The notes under the pieces were generated by a model. It was not told the origin of the DNA. It made no database searches and saw only the letters and a program-made list of their open reading frames with translations. DNA of 7,456 bases. It comes from Pseudomonadota bacterium. GTDB lineage: Bacteria > Pseudomonadota > Gammaproteobacteria > Burkholderiales > Burkholderiaceae_C. This document shows, piece by piece, positions 1-6,587 of this stretch (its first letter is position 1; each line of letters opens with the position of its first letter). The stretch spans positions 1-7,456 of the forward strand of contig JAEXBL010000383.1 of the NCBI GenBank assembly GCA_023394015.1, in the 5' to 3' direction. The translations under genes were made by a program, and so were the position numbers.

Positions 1-1
1 C

Positions 2-1012
2 CCGAACGCGCCACAGGCCGACGAGCTGCTGAAGGAAATCAGCGGCAAGGCCCTGACCAACCTGACCGACCCCAACGACCCCAGCAAGGTGCTGGTGCCG
101 GCGGGCAGCCAGGTGGCCGGCTTCGGCGTGCTGCGCGACGACGGCAGCACCGCCTGCGGCAACTGGCTGTATTCGGGCGCCTGGGGCCCCACCGGCAACC
201 TGACGGCGCGCCGCGACAACAGCGACCCCACCGGGCTGGGCGTGTACCAGAACTGGGGCTACGCCTGGCCGGCCAACCGGCGCATCCTCTACAACCGTGC
301 CAGCGCCGACAAGGACGGCAAGCCCTGGGACCCGGAGCGCACCTACCTGGCGTGGCGCGGCACCTGGGCCGGCGGTGCGGACATCCCCGACATGCGGCCC
401 AACGCCGCACCCGAGGAGGGGGTGGGCGCCTTCATCATGAACCCCGAGGGCGTGGCACGTCTGCACGCCATCGGCATGAGCGACGGCCCGTTCCCCGAGC
501 ACTACGAGCCGTTCGAGACGCCATTGGGCATGAACCCGATGCACCCGGACAGCCCGCAGGCAGTGAGCAACCCGGCGGCCCGCGTCTACAAGGGCGACAT
601 GGAGGCGTTCGGCAAGAAGGACGAGTTCCCCTACGCCGCCACCACCTACCGCCTGACCGAGCACCACCACTACTGGACCAAGCACGCGCGCAGCAACGCC
701 ATCACCCAGCCGCAGGCCTTCGTCGAGATCGGCGAGGAACTGGCCAAGGAAAAAGGCATCGGCCACGGCGACAAGGTGCGCGTGAAGTCCAACCGCGGTG
801 AGATCGAGACCGTGGCCGTGGTCACCAAGCGCATCAAGGCGCTGCAGGTCAACGGGCAGAAGGTGCACCACGTGGGCATTCCGATCCACTGGGGCTTCAA
901 GGGCGTCGCTCAGAACGGCTACCTCGCCAACTCCTTGACACCCTTCGTCGGCGACGCCAACTCGCAGACGCCGGAGTTCAAGGCGTTCCTCGTCAACCTC
1001 GAGAAGGCCTGA
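2..1012 (+). CDS. fdnG/fdoG: Formate dehydrogenase-N/O catalytic (alpha) subunit, C-terminal part; 5' end outside window
   Basis: This is the large subunit of respiratory formate dehydrogenase, which oxidises formate to CO2 at a bis-MGD Mo/W centre on the periplasmic side of the inner membrane. Only the last 336 residues are present, against about 1015 in E. coli FdnG. The frame is open from the left edge, so the GTG at 89 is not the true start. The molybdopterin-dinucleotide-binding domain covers about 644-990, beginning at [16 protein letters not shown]. The C-terminus carries [16 protein letters not shown] and ends [20 protein letters not shown] then VNLEKA, nearly the same as I recall for E. 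coli FdnG/FdoG. The residues that would show the Tat signal, the Fe-S cluster and the catalytic Sec/Cys lie upstream and cannot be seen. It is followed 19 bp later by the Fe-S subunit gene. The family call is firm; FdnG versus FdoG cannot be separated. Confidence 0.96.
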   Translation, partial: PNAPQADELLKEISGKALTNLTDPNDPSKVLVPAGSQVAGFGVLRDDGSTACGNWLYSGAWGPTGNLTARRDNSDPTGLGVYQNWGYAWPANRRILYNRASADKDGKPWDPERTYLAWRGTWAGGADIPDMRPNAAPEEGVGAFIMNPEGVARLHAIGMSDGPFPEHYEPFETPLGMNPMHPDSPQAVSNPAARVYKGDMEAFGKKDEFPYAATTYRLTEHHHYWTKHARSNAITQPQAFVEIGEELAKEKGIGHGDKVRVKSNRGEIETVAVVTKRIKALQVNGQKVHHVGIPIHWGFKGVAQNGYLANSLTPFVGDANSQTPEFKAFLVNLEKA

Positions 1013-1015
1013 GGC

Positions 1016-1023
1016 AAGGAGGA
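1016..1023 (+). promoter_or_regulatory. Strong Shine-Dalgarno of the FDH beta subunit gene
   Basis: AAGGAGGA lies 8 nt before the ATG at 1032 and is an almost perfect anti-16S match. It lies within the 19-bp gap after the alpha-subunit stop and fixes the beta-subunit start. Confidence 0.85.
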
Positions 1024-1031
1024 GTTCAGAG

Positions 1032-1907
1032 ATGTCCAGTCTTCAAACCCTGAACGTGGTGGCCCGCTCGGCCACCACCACCCCACCGCCCCAGGCGCGC
1101 GAGACCCCGGCGCTGGCCAAGCTGATCGATGAGTCCAAGTGCATCGGCTGCAAGGCCTGCCAGGTCGCCTGCATGCAGTGGAACGACCTGCGCGCCGACA
1201 TCGGCCACAACGTCGGCGTGTACGACAACCCGGCCGACCTGACGCCGCAGTCCTGGACGGTGATGAAGTTCTTCGAGGTCGAGACCGAGAAGGACAACCT
1301 GGAGTGGCTGATCCGCAAGGACGGCTGCATGCACTGCGAGGACCCGGGCTGCCTGAAGGCCTGCCCGGCCCCCGGCGCCATCGTCAAGTACGCCAACGGC
1401 ATCGTCGACTTCATCAGCGAGAACTGCATCGGCTGCGGCTACTGCGTCAAGGGCTGCCCGTTCGACGTGCCGCGCATCAGCAGCAAGGACAACAAGGCCT
1501 ACAAGTGCTCGCTGTGCTCCGACCGCGTGGCGGTGGGGCTGGAGCCGGCCTGCGTCAAGACCTGCCCCACCGGCGCCATCGCCTTCGGCACCAAGGACGA
1601 CATGGTCGCCTACGGCGAGAAGCGCGTCGGCGAGCTGAAGGAGCGCGGCATCCAGAACGCCGGCCTGTACAACCCCGAGGGCGTCAAGGGCACCCACGTG
1701 ATGTACGTCATGAAGCACGCCGACCGGCCCGAGCTGGTCGACCTGCCGAAAGACCCGAGCATCAGCCCGATGGTGGCGGTCTGGAAGGGCATCGCCAAGC
1801 CGCTGGCCGTGGCCGGCATGGTGGGCGCGGTGGCCGCCAGCTTCTTCCACTACATGAAGTACGGCCCGGTGCCCGACCCGTCGGAAGAGAAGGAGGACGT
1901 GCAATGA
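1032..1907 (+). CDS. fdxH: Formate dehydrogenase Fe-S (beta) subunit
   Basis: This electron-transfer subunit of FDH-N/O passes electrons from the catalytic subunit through four [4Fe-4S] clusters to the cytochrome b subunit. The 291-residue protein has sixteen cysteines in four ferredoxin-like groups: C37/C40/C43/C47 ([11 protein letters not shown]), C99/C102/C107/C111, C132/C135/C138/C142 ([11 protein letters not shown]) and C159/C162/C174/C178. The N-terminal [12 protein letters not shown]...AKLID segment matches the family (E. coli RSATNSITPPSQVR...AKLID, recalled). Residues about 248-275 form one hydrophobic helix that anchors the subunit, followed by a short charged tail. There is no signal peptide, as expected for a subunit exported together with the Tat-dependent alpha subunit. 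The stop overlaps the gamma-subunit start (ATGA), so translation of the two is coupled. All expected ligands are intact. Confidence 0.97.
   Translation: MSSLQTLNVVARSATTTPPPQARETPALAKLIDESKCIGCKACQVACMQWNDLRADIGHNVGVYDNPADLTPQSWTVMKFFEVETEKDNLEWLIRKDGCMHCEDPGCLKACPAPGAIVKYANGIVDFISENCIGCGYCVKGCPFDVPRISSKDNKAYKCSLCSDRVAVGLEPACVKTCPTGAIAFGTKDDMVAYGEKRVGELKERGIQNAGLYNPEGVKGTHVMYVMKHADRPELVDLPKDPSISPMVAVWKGIAKPLAVAGMVGAVAASFFHYMKYGPVPDPSEEKEDVQ
1890..1897 (+). promoter_or_regulatory. Shine-Dalgarno of the FDH gamma subunit inside the beta-subunit end
   Basis: AAGGAGGA lies within the last beta-subunit codons, 6 nt before the ATG at 1904. With the ATGA overlap it supports 1904 as the gamma-subunit start, rather than any start further upstream in that long open frame. 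Confidence 0.8.
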
Positions 1908-2545
1908 AGAAAGTCCTGCGCCGCTACACCGATGGCGAGCGGCTGAACCACTGGTTCTTTGCCATCATGTTCTTCGCGGCCGTGTTCAGCGGCCTGGCGC
2001 TGTTCCACCCGGCGTTCTACTTCCTGACCAACCTGTTCGGTGGCGGCTCCTGGACGCGCATCCTGCACCCCTACATGGGCGTGGTCATGGTGCTGGCCTT
2101 CCTGTTCTTCGCGCTGCGGCTGATCGGCGAAAACCGCATCACCGCGCGCGACCGTGAATGGCGCAAGCACATGGGCTCGATGATGCGCGGCAACAAGGAA
2201 GCCATGCCCCCGGTGGACAAGTTCAACTACGGGCAGAAGATGGTCTACTGGATCATGCTGCTGGGCCTGCTGGTGCTGCTGGTCACGGGCGCGCTGTTCT
2301 GGCGCCCGTGGTTTGACGAGCTGGTGCCGATTCCGGTACAACGCGTGGCGGTGCTGCTGCACGCCATCGCCGCCGTGGGCGTGATCCTGGCGGTGATCGT
2401 CCACATCTACGCGGCGTTCTGGGTCAAGGGCACCATCCGGGCCATGAGCCAGGGCACCGTCACCGACGAATGGGCGGCGCTGAACCACCCGCTGTGGCGC
2501 GACCGCGTGGTGCAGCAAGGCGGCACGGAGCTGTCCCGGCGCTGA
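1904..2545 (+). CDS. fdnI/fdoI: Formate dehydrogenase cytochrome b556 (gamma) subunit
   Basis: This integral membrane subunit takes electrons from the beta subunit through two b hemes and reduces quinone. The protein has 213 residues (E. coli FdnI 217). Four membrane helices are visible at about 14-35, 53-75, 113-135 and 147-172. The four heme-ligand histidines known from E. coli FdnI (H18, H57, H155, H169) correspond to H16 (NHW), H55 (RILHPY), H153 (LLHAIA) and H167 (IVHIYAAFW), all intact and at a constant offset of two. The loop [10 protein letters not shown] and the C-terminal [11 protein letters not shown] are also typical. The reading frame stays open far upstream (to 1139), but that part is a shadow of the beta subunit; the SD and ATGA overlap place the start here. 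This is the last FDH structural gene, and a terminator-like hairpin follows. Confidence 0.96.
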   Translation: MKKVLRRYTDGERLNHWFFAIMFFAAVFSGLALFHPAFYFLTNLFGGGSWTRILHPYMGVVMVLAFLFFALRLIGENRITARDREWRKHMGSMMRGNKEAMPPVDKFNYGQKMVYWIMLLGLLVLLVTGALFWRPWFDELVPIPVQRVAVLLHAIAAVGVILAVIVHIYAAFWVKGTIRAMSQGTVTDEWAALNHPLWRDRVVQQGGTELSRR

Positions 2546-2568
2546 AGGGCCAGCCCCTTGAGCGACCG

Positions 2569-2604
2569 CGGGTGCCGCGCCTGACCGCCGGCACCCGTTT
2601 TCTT
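2569..2604 (+). terminator. Probable rho-independent terminator or attenuator between FDH structural genes and fdhE
   Basis: A perfect 9-bp inverted repeat, CGGGTGCCG (2569-2577) and CGGCACCCG (2589-2597), encloses an 11-nt loop and is followed at once by TTTTCTT (2598-2604). This is the classic intrinsic terminator shape, in a 79-bp gap where most other junctions in the window are 0-36 bp. It could be partial, making more FDH subunit mRNA than maturation/sel mRNA, because no convincing promoter is visible between it and fdhE. Confidence 0.75.
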
Positions 2605-2624
2605 GACATGAGGAAAGAAAGCGA

Positions 2625-3686
2625 ATGAGCGACACCGGCACCGTCCGCGTGATGTTACCCGAGGAAATTGCCACGCTGGGCAGCAGCCAGGTGCCGCACC
2701 TGCGCCTGCCCGAGCGCCGCAGTTGCTTCGCCGAGCGCGAGATGCGCCTGCGCCAGATGGCCCGGCAGCACGCCATGGGCGACTTCCTGCTCTTCATGGC
2801 CGAGGTGGCCCATGCCCAGCAGCAGGCCCTGGCGGCCATGCCGGCCGTGCCCCTGCCGACGCTGGACGCGCTGAGCCAGGCCACGCAGCAGGGCCGGCCG
2901 GCGCTGGACATCGAAACCTGGCCGCGCGACGCCGCCTGGCAGCAGGCCCTGCGCCAGATCGCCCAGGCCGTGCTGCCCAAGGCGCCCGAAGCCACGCGCC
3001 CCGTGCTGCAAGCCCTGATCGACGCGCCCGCCGAGGCGCTGGAGCGCCAGGCCGAGGCCCTGCTGGTGTTCCCCCACTCCTCGCTCGACCTGGCCCAGGC
3101 GCCACTGATCGGCGCGGCACTGCAAACCTACTGGGTGCACCTAGTCAGCGGCGTGCAGGCCAGCCACCCCGACAGGCACGCCGACGCCCTGTTCGGCCGC
3201 ACCGACGACGCCAGCACCTGCCCTTGCTGCGGCAGCCTGCCGGTGGCCAGCATCACGCGCAACGTCGGCGGCGCCATGGCGCAGCGCTACCTGCGCTGCG
3301 GCCTGTGCGACAGCGAATGGCACATGCAGCGCACCCAGTGCAGCCACTGCCTGACGCGCGGGCAACTGGCCTACCAGTCGCTGGACCTGGCCACGGCCGA
3401 CGGCGAGCCCGACGGCCAGCGCGCCGCCCGGGCCCCGGTGCAGGCCGAGGAGTGCGAGCACTGCCACCACTACCTGAAGATCATGCACACCGACCGCGAC
3501 CCCTTCGTCGACCCGGTGGCGGATGACCTGGCGACGCTGCCGCTGGACCTGCTGATGTCCGAAGCCGGCCGCCAGCGCCACGGCCAGAATCTGGCACTGA
3601 TCTTCCACCAGGGCAGCGACGACCCGAGCGCCGCAGCCGCCTTGCCCGACGGCCCAGACCCCGGCCGGCGAAAAGGGGCGCACTGA
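2625..3686 (+). CDS. fdhE: Formate dehydrogenase accessory/maturation protein FdhE
   Basis: This cytoplasmic maturation factor is needed for active respiratory FDH; the E. coli protein binds iron through rubredoxin-type cysteine motifs and interacts with the catalytic subunit. The protein has 353 residues (E. coli 309). An N-terminal helical region carries [20 protein letters not shown] and LDIETWPRD. Four CxxC pairs follow: C199/C202 (CPCCGSLPV), C225/C228 ([13 protein letters not shown]), C239/C242 (CSHC) and C277/C280 ([11 protein letters not shown]), then [16 protein letters not shown], all conserved family blocks. The extra length is a short insert at about 258-274 and a Pro/Asp/Ala-rich tail after about 330. 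The start is set by GAGGA at 2610-2614 and homology; the in-frame ATG at 2652 would cut into the family's N-terminus. The stop overlaps the selA start (TGATG). Confidence 0.95.
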   Translation: MSDTGTVRVMLPEEIATLGSSQVPHLRLPERRSCFAEREMRLRQMARQHAMGDFLLFMAEVAHAQQQALAAMPAVPLPTLDALSQATQQGRPALDIETWPRDAAWQQALRQIAQAVLPKAPEATRPVLQALIDAPAEALERQAEALLVFPHSSLDLAQAPLIGAALQTYWVHLVSGVQASHPDRHADALFGRTDDASTCPCCGSLPVASITRNVGGAMAQRYLRCGLCDSEWHMQRTQCSHCLTRGQLAYQSLDLATADGEPDGQRAARAPVQAEECEHCHHYLKIMHTDRDPFVDPVADDLATLPLDLLMSEAGRQRHGQNLALIFHQGSDDPSAAAALPDGPDPGRRKGAH

Positions 3687-3698
3687 TGGCGCGGCCCC
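3675..3698 (+). promoter_or_regulatory. Possible hairpin over the selA ribosome-binding site and start
   Basis: GGGGCGC (3675-3681) can pair with GC-G-GCCCC (3691-3698) through seven base pairs with one bulged G at 3693. The loop is 3682-3690 and holds the fdhE stop and the selA ATG. The 5' arm contains the GGGG of the likely selA Shine-Dalgarno (AAAAGGGG, 3671-3678). This would favour selA translation coupled to fdhE translation. GC-rich hairpins arise easily at this base composition, so this is only suggestive. Confidence 0.35.
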
Positions 3699-5143
3699 CC
3701 GAATCCGTGGTTCACGGTTCCAAGGCCCTCCCAAGCGACCAGCCCCCGGCTCAAGCCCAAGACCTGCCTGCCATCGACCGCCTGCTGCGCCTGCCCGGCG
3801 TGGCGGCGCTGGTCGCCGAGCATGGCCACAGCCTGGTGGCCGACACGGCGCGCGCCCTGCTCTCGGAGTTCAGGGCGGCCGCCATCGCCGGCCAGTTGGC
3901 CCAGGCGGCCATCGAAGCGGACGCATTGACCAGCGCCATGAGCGCCCGCGTGCAGGCCCGCCTGGCGCCGCGCATGCGCACGGTGCTCAACCTCACCGGC
4001 ACCGTCATCCACACCAACCTGGGCCGCGCGCTGCTGGCCGATGAAGCCCTGCAGCACCTGCTGGCCGTGATGCAGGCGCCCAACAACCTCGAATACGACC
4101 TGGCGACAGGCCGCCGCGGCGACCGCGACAGCATCGTCGAAGGCCTGCTGTGCGAGCTGACCGGCGCCGAAGCGGCGACGGTGGTCAACAACAACGCCGC
4201 CGCCGTGCTGCTCGGCATCGCCGCGCTGGCACGCCGCCAGGAGGTGATCGTCTCGCGCGGTGAACTGGTCGAGATCGGCGGCGCCTTCCGCATGCCCGAC
4301 GTGATGGAAAGCGCCGGTGCCCGGCTGGTCGAGGTCGGCACCACCAACCGCACCCACCCGCACGACTACGAGCGTGCCATCACCGAGCAGACCGCCCTGC
4401 TGATGAAGGTGCACACCAGCAACTACGCCGTGCAGGGCTTCACCAGCGCCGTGGATGAGGCCACGCTGTGCCGGATCGCCCACGCGCGCGGCCTGCCGGT
4501 GGCCACCGATCTGGGCAGCGGCGCGCTGATCGACATGGCCGCCTACGGCCTGCCGCGCGAGCCCACGCCGCAGGAGATGCTCAAGGCCGGTTGCGACGTG
4601 GTCACGTTCAGCGGCGACAAGCTGTTGGGCGGCCCGCAGGCCGGCCTGATCGTCGGCACGCGCGAAGCCGTGGGCCGCATCCGCCGCTTCCCGATGAAGC
4701 GCGCGCTGCGCATGAGCAAGCTGCCGCTGGCCGCGCTGGAGGCCACGCTGAGGCTTTACCTGCGCCCCGAGCGCCTGGCGCGCGATCTGCCCACGCTGCG
4801 CCTGCTCACCCGCCCGCTGGCCGACATCGAGGCCGCCGCGCGCGCCGTGCTGCCCGCGCTGCAGGCCGCGCTGGCGCCGCGCTACACGGTGGCGCTGGCG
4901 GCCATGCAGGGCCAGATCGGCTCCGGCTCGCTGCCCGTCGAGCGCCTGCCCTCGGCCGGCGTGGCGATCGCGCCGGTCGAGAAAAAAGGCAGCGGCCGCG
5001 CCCTCGATGCGCTGGCCGATGCCCTGCGCCAATTGCCCATTCCCGTCGTCGGCCGTATTGCCGACGACCGCCTGTTGCTGGATTGCCGTTGCCTGGAGGA
5101 CACCACCGCCCTGACGAACCGGATCCCGTTTTTGTCCCTGTGA
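3686..5143 (+). CDS. selA: L-seryl-tRNA(Sec) selenium transferase (selenocysteine synthase)
   Basis: This PLP enzyme converts seryl-tRNA(Sec) to selenocysteyl-tRNA(Sec) using selenophosphate; in bacteria it is a cytoplasmic homodecamer. The protein has 485 residues (E. coli 463). The N-terminal [13 protein letters not shown] block is followed by [17 protein letters not shown] (101-117), [28 protein letters not shown] (189-207), [34 protein letters not shown] (274-284) and [13 protein letters not shown] (308-320). K312 in that last motif is the PLP lysine (K295 in E. coli). Near the end come [18 protein letters not shown] and RCLEDTTAL. About 20 extra N-terminal residues are rich in Pro/Gln and unlike the family, so a later start is possible, but no later ATG precedes the conserved block. 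The last eight residues (RIPFLSL region) are unusual. It is coupled to fdhE by a 1-nt overlap, consistent with a formate dehydrogenase that carries selenocysteine. Confidence 0.97.
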   Translation: MARPPESVVHGSKALPSDQPPAQAQDLPAIDRLLRLPGVAALVAEHGHSLVADTARALLSEFRAAAIAGQLAQAAIEADALTSAMSARVQARLAPRMRTVLNLTGTVIHTNLGRALLADEALQHLLAVMQAPNNLEYDLATGRRGDRDSIVEGLLCELTGAEAATVVNNNAAAVLLGIAALARRQEVIVSRGELVEIGGAFRMPDVMESAGARLVEVGTTNRTHPHDYERAITEQTALLMKVHTSNYAVQGFTSAVDEATLCRIAHARGLPVATDLGSGALIDMAAYGLPREPTPQEMLKAGCDVVTFSGDKLLGGPQAGLIVGTREAVGRIRRFPMKRALRMSKLPLAALEATLRLYLRPERLARDLPTLRLLTRPLADIEAAARAVLPALQAALAPRYTVALAAMQGQIGSGSLPVERLPSAGVAIAPVEKKGSGRALDALADALRQLPIPVVGRIADDRLLLDCRCLEDTTALTNRIPFLSL

Positions 5144-5146
5144 GAT

Positions 5147-5160
5147 TAGCTGGTCAGCTA
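5147..5160. repeat. Short dyad (TAGCTG-GT-CAGCTA) between selA and the flavoprotein gene
   Basis: A perfect 6-bp inverted repeat with a 2-nt centre lies 3 bp after the selA stop and 7 bp before the flavoprotein Shine-Dalgarno. The surrounding 50 bp (5121-5170) is about 46 % GC, against about 70 % for the flanks. As RNA it gives only a 5-bp stem with a 4-nt loop and no T-tract, so it is a poor terminator. A small operator or a junction remnant are both possible; no regulator can be named. Confidence 0.4.
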
Positions 5161-5166
5161 TTGAAT

Positions 5167-5172
5167 AAGGAG
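5167..5172 (+). promoter_or_regulatory. Shine-Dalgarno of the flavoprotein gene
   Basis: AAGGAG lies 7 nt before the ATG at 5180. This clear independent site supports the start that places RRHFIAG at the N-terminus. Confidence 0.8.
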
Positions 5173-5179
5173 CCCACGC

Positions 5180-6574
5180 ATGACCCTCGATCGTCGCCAC
5201 TTCATCGCCGGCCTGGCCGGCAGCGCCGCCCTGGCAGGCTGCGCCACCGTCCCCTCGGGTCACCCGACCGCCAGCCGCGGCGCGCCCCACCCCGCCTTCA
5301 TCGGCAAGCCCACGCAAACCCTGCTGCCGCGCGGCAAGGCGCCGCGCGTCGTCGTCTGCGGCGGCGGCTGGGGCGGCCTGACTACGGCCGCCAACCTGCG
5401 CCAACTGGCGCCGCAGGCCGAGGTGGTGCTGATCGACCGCAACCCGCAGTTCTTCTCCAGCCCGTTGTCCAACATGTGGCTGGTCGGCATGATCGACGGC
5501 GAGCTGCTGACGCAGGATTACCTGCGCGTGTCTGAGCGCCTGGGCTACCACTTCGTGCAGGCCGAGGTGCAGGCCATCGACCGCGCCCGGCGCCGCGTCA
5601 CCACCAGCCAGGGCGCGCTGGACTACGACTGGCTGGTCATCGCGCCCGGCATCCGCTACCAGTACGAAGCCTGGTTCGGCACCGACCGCGCCCTGGCCGA
5701 CGCCACGCGCACCCGCTTTCCCAGCGCCTACGCCAGCAACAGCGAGTTCCTCAGCATCAAGCGCGCGCTGCAGGGCTTCAAAGGCGGCGAGCTGGTGATG
5801 AACCTGCCGCCGCCCCCGCAGCGCTGCCCGCCCCGCCCCTACGAGCGCGCCTGCCTGATCGCCTGGTACTTCAAGACGAACAGGATCAAGGGCCACATCA
5901 CCATCCTCGACCACAAGCCCGCCATCGCCCCCATCGGCCTGGGCTACCAGCGCGCCTTCGACGAGCTGTACAAGGACTTCATCACCTACGTGCCCAACGC
6001 GCACGTGCAGGAGATCGACCCGTTCAACAAGCGCATCAAGACCGCGGCCGGCGACCAGCGCTTCGACCACGCCATCCTGATGGCGCCGCACAAGGCGGGC
6101 GACCTGGCCTGGCTGGCCGGCACCGTGAGCGAGGCCAGCAACGGCTGGGCCGACGTCGACGAGGTCAGCATGCAGGTCAAGGGCGACGAGCGCGTGTTCG
6201 TCATCGGCGACGCCATCCGCGCCGTCTCCACCCTGCCCTTTGGCTACTACCCCAAGAGCGCGCACATCGCCAACCGCCTGGGCCGCATCGTGGCCCACCA
6301 GATCGGCGAGGCGCTGGCCGGCCGCACGCCCGAGCGGCGCCTGCCCGACAACCTGTGCTACATGGTCGTCAACGGCACGCCCGGCCAGGCGCTGAACGTG
6401 CAGTTCGACTACGACTTCGACGCGCAAGGCCGCATCCGCCAGGTGCAGCGCGACTACAACGAGCGCACCGCGGCGCTGTTCAAGGACGACTTCCGCTGGG
6501 CCGACTTCATGTTCGCCGAGATGTTCGGCGGCATCGCGCCGCCGGTGCTGCCACACCCGGCCTACCGCGCCTGA
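5180..6574 (+). CDS. Tat-exported lipoprotein-like FAD oxidoreductase of the flavocytochrome c sulfide dehydrogenase (FccB) type
   Basis: This 464-residue FAD protein resembles the flavin subunit of flavocytochrome c sulfide dehydrogenase. The N-terminus [18 protein letters not shown] holds a Tat-like RRxFI motif and a lipobox LAGC with C21, so it is probably exported folded and may be lipid-anchored. Residues 56-72 ([18 protein letters not shown]) are the Rossmann FAD-binding motif, LVIAPGIRY (152-160) is a second FAD-contact block, and FVIGDAI (340-346) is the C-terminal FAD motif. Residues about 393-450 resemble the FCSD flavin-binding domain. RCPPRPYER (215-223) matches the RCPPGPYER of FccB, whose Cys is redox active. 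The partner cysteine of FccB (in GWC) is replaced by A324 (GWA). No cytochrome c gene lies beside it; the neighbours are selA (36 bp upstream) and selB (13 bp downstream). GC content matches the neighbours. The family call is firm, but substrate and acceptor are unknown; sulfide, polysulfide or selenide are guesses. Confidence 0.88.
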   Translation: MTLDRRHFIAGLAGSAALAGCATVPSGHPTASRGAPHPAFIGKPTQTLLPRGKAPRVVVCGGGWGGLTTAANLRQLAPQAEVVLIDRNPQFFSSPLSNMWLVGMIDGELLTQDYLRVSERLGYHFVQAEVQAIDRARRRVTTSQGALDYDWLVIAPGIRYQYEAWFGTDRALADATRTRFPSAYASNSEFLSIKRALQGFKGGELVMNLPPPPQRCPPRPYERACLIAWYFKTNRIKGHITILDHKPAIAPIGLGYQRAFDELYKDFITYVPNAHVQEIDPFNKRIKTAAGDQRFDHAILMAPHKAGDLAWLAGTVSEASNGWADVDEVSMQVKGDERVFVIGDAIRAVSTLPFGYYPKSAHIANRLGRIVAHQIGEALAGRTPERRLPDNLCYMVVNGTPGQALNVQFDYDFDAQGRIRQVQRDYNERTAALFKDDFRWADFMFAEMFGGIAPPVLPHPAYRA

Positions 6575-6587
6575 GCCTGCTGAACCC

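Noticed and set aside
1139..1903. Apparent long N-terminal extension in frame with the cytochrome b subunit
   Set aside because: It is an out-of-frame reading of the beta subunit, rich in Arg/Gly. The strong SD and ATGA overlap at 1904 mark the true start, and the heme-ligand spacing matches the family from there.
1026..1904. 292-codon minus-strand open frame exactly opposite the FDH beta subunit
   Set aside because: It mirrors a gene with sixteen conserved cluster cysteines, and its product is Val/Leu/Ala/His/Asp-rich with no motif; it is a codon-bias shadow.
2603..2608. TTGACA, a perfect -35 hexamer, just upstream of fdhE
   Set aside because: At 16-18 bp spacing the -10 position falls on the fdhE start codon region with no TATAAT-like sequence, and the transcript would lack the fdhE Shine-Dalgarno.
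5132..5164. Possible sigma-70 promoter (TTGTCC ... GCTATT) before the flavoprotein gene
   Set aside because: Both boxes are poor, and the predicted transcript start would fall at or after the Shine-Dalgarno at 5167.
5144..6587. Flavoprotein gene as recent mobile cargo
   Set aside because: No transposase, target-site duplication or terminal repeats are visible, and the gene's GC content and codon use match its neighbours; only the short junction after selA is unusual.
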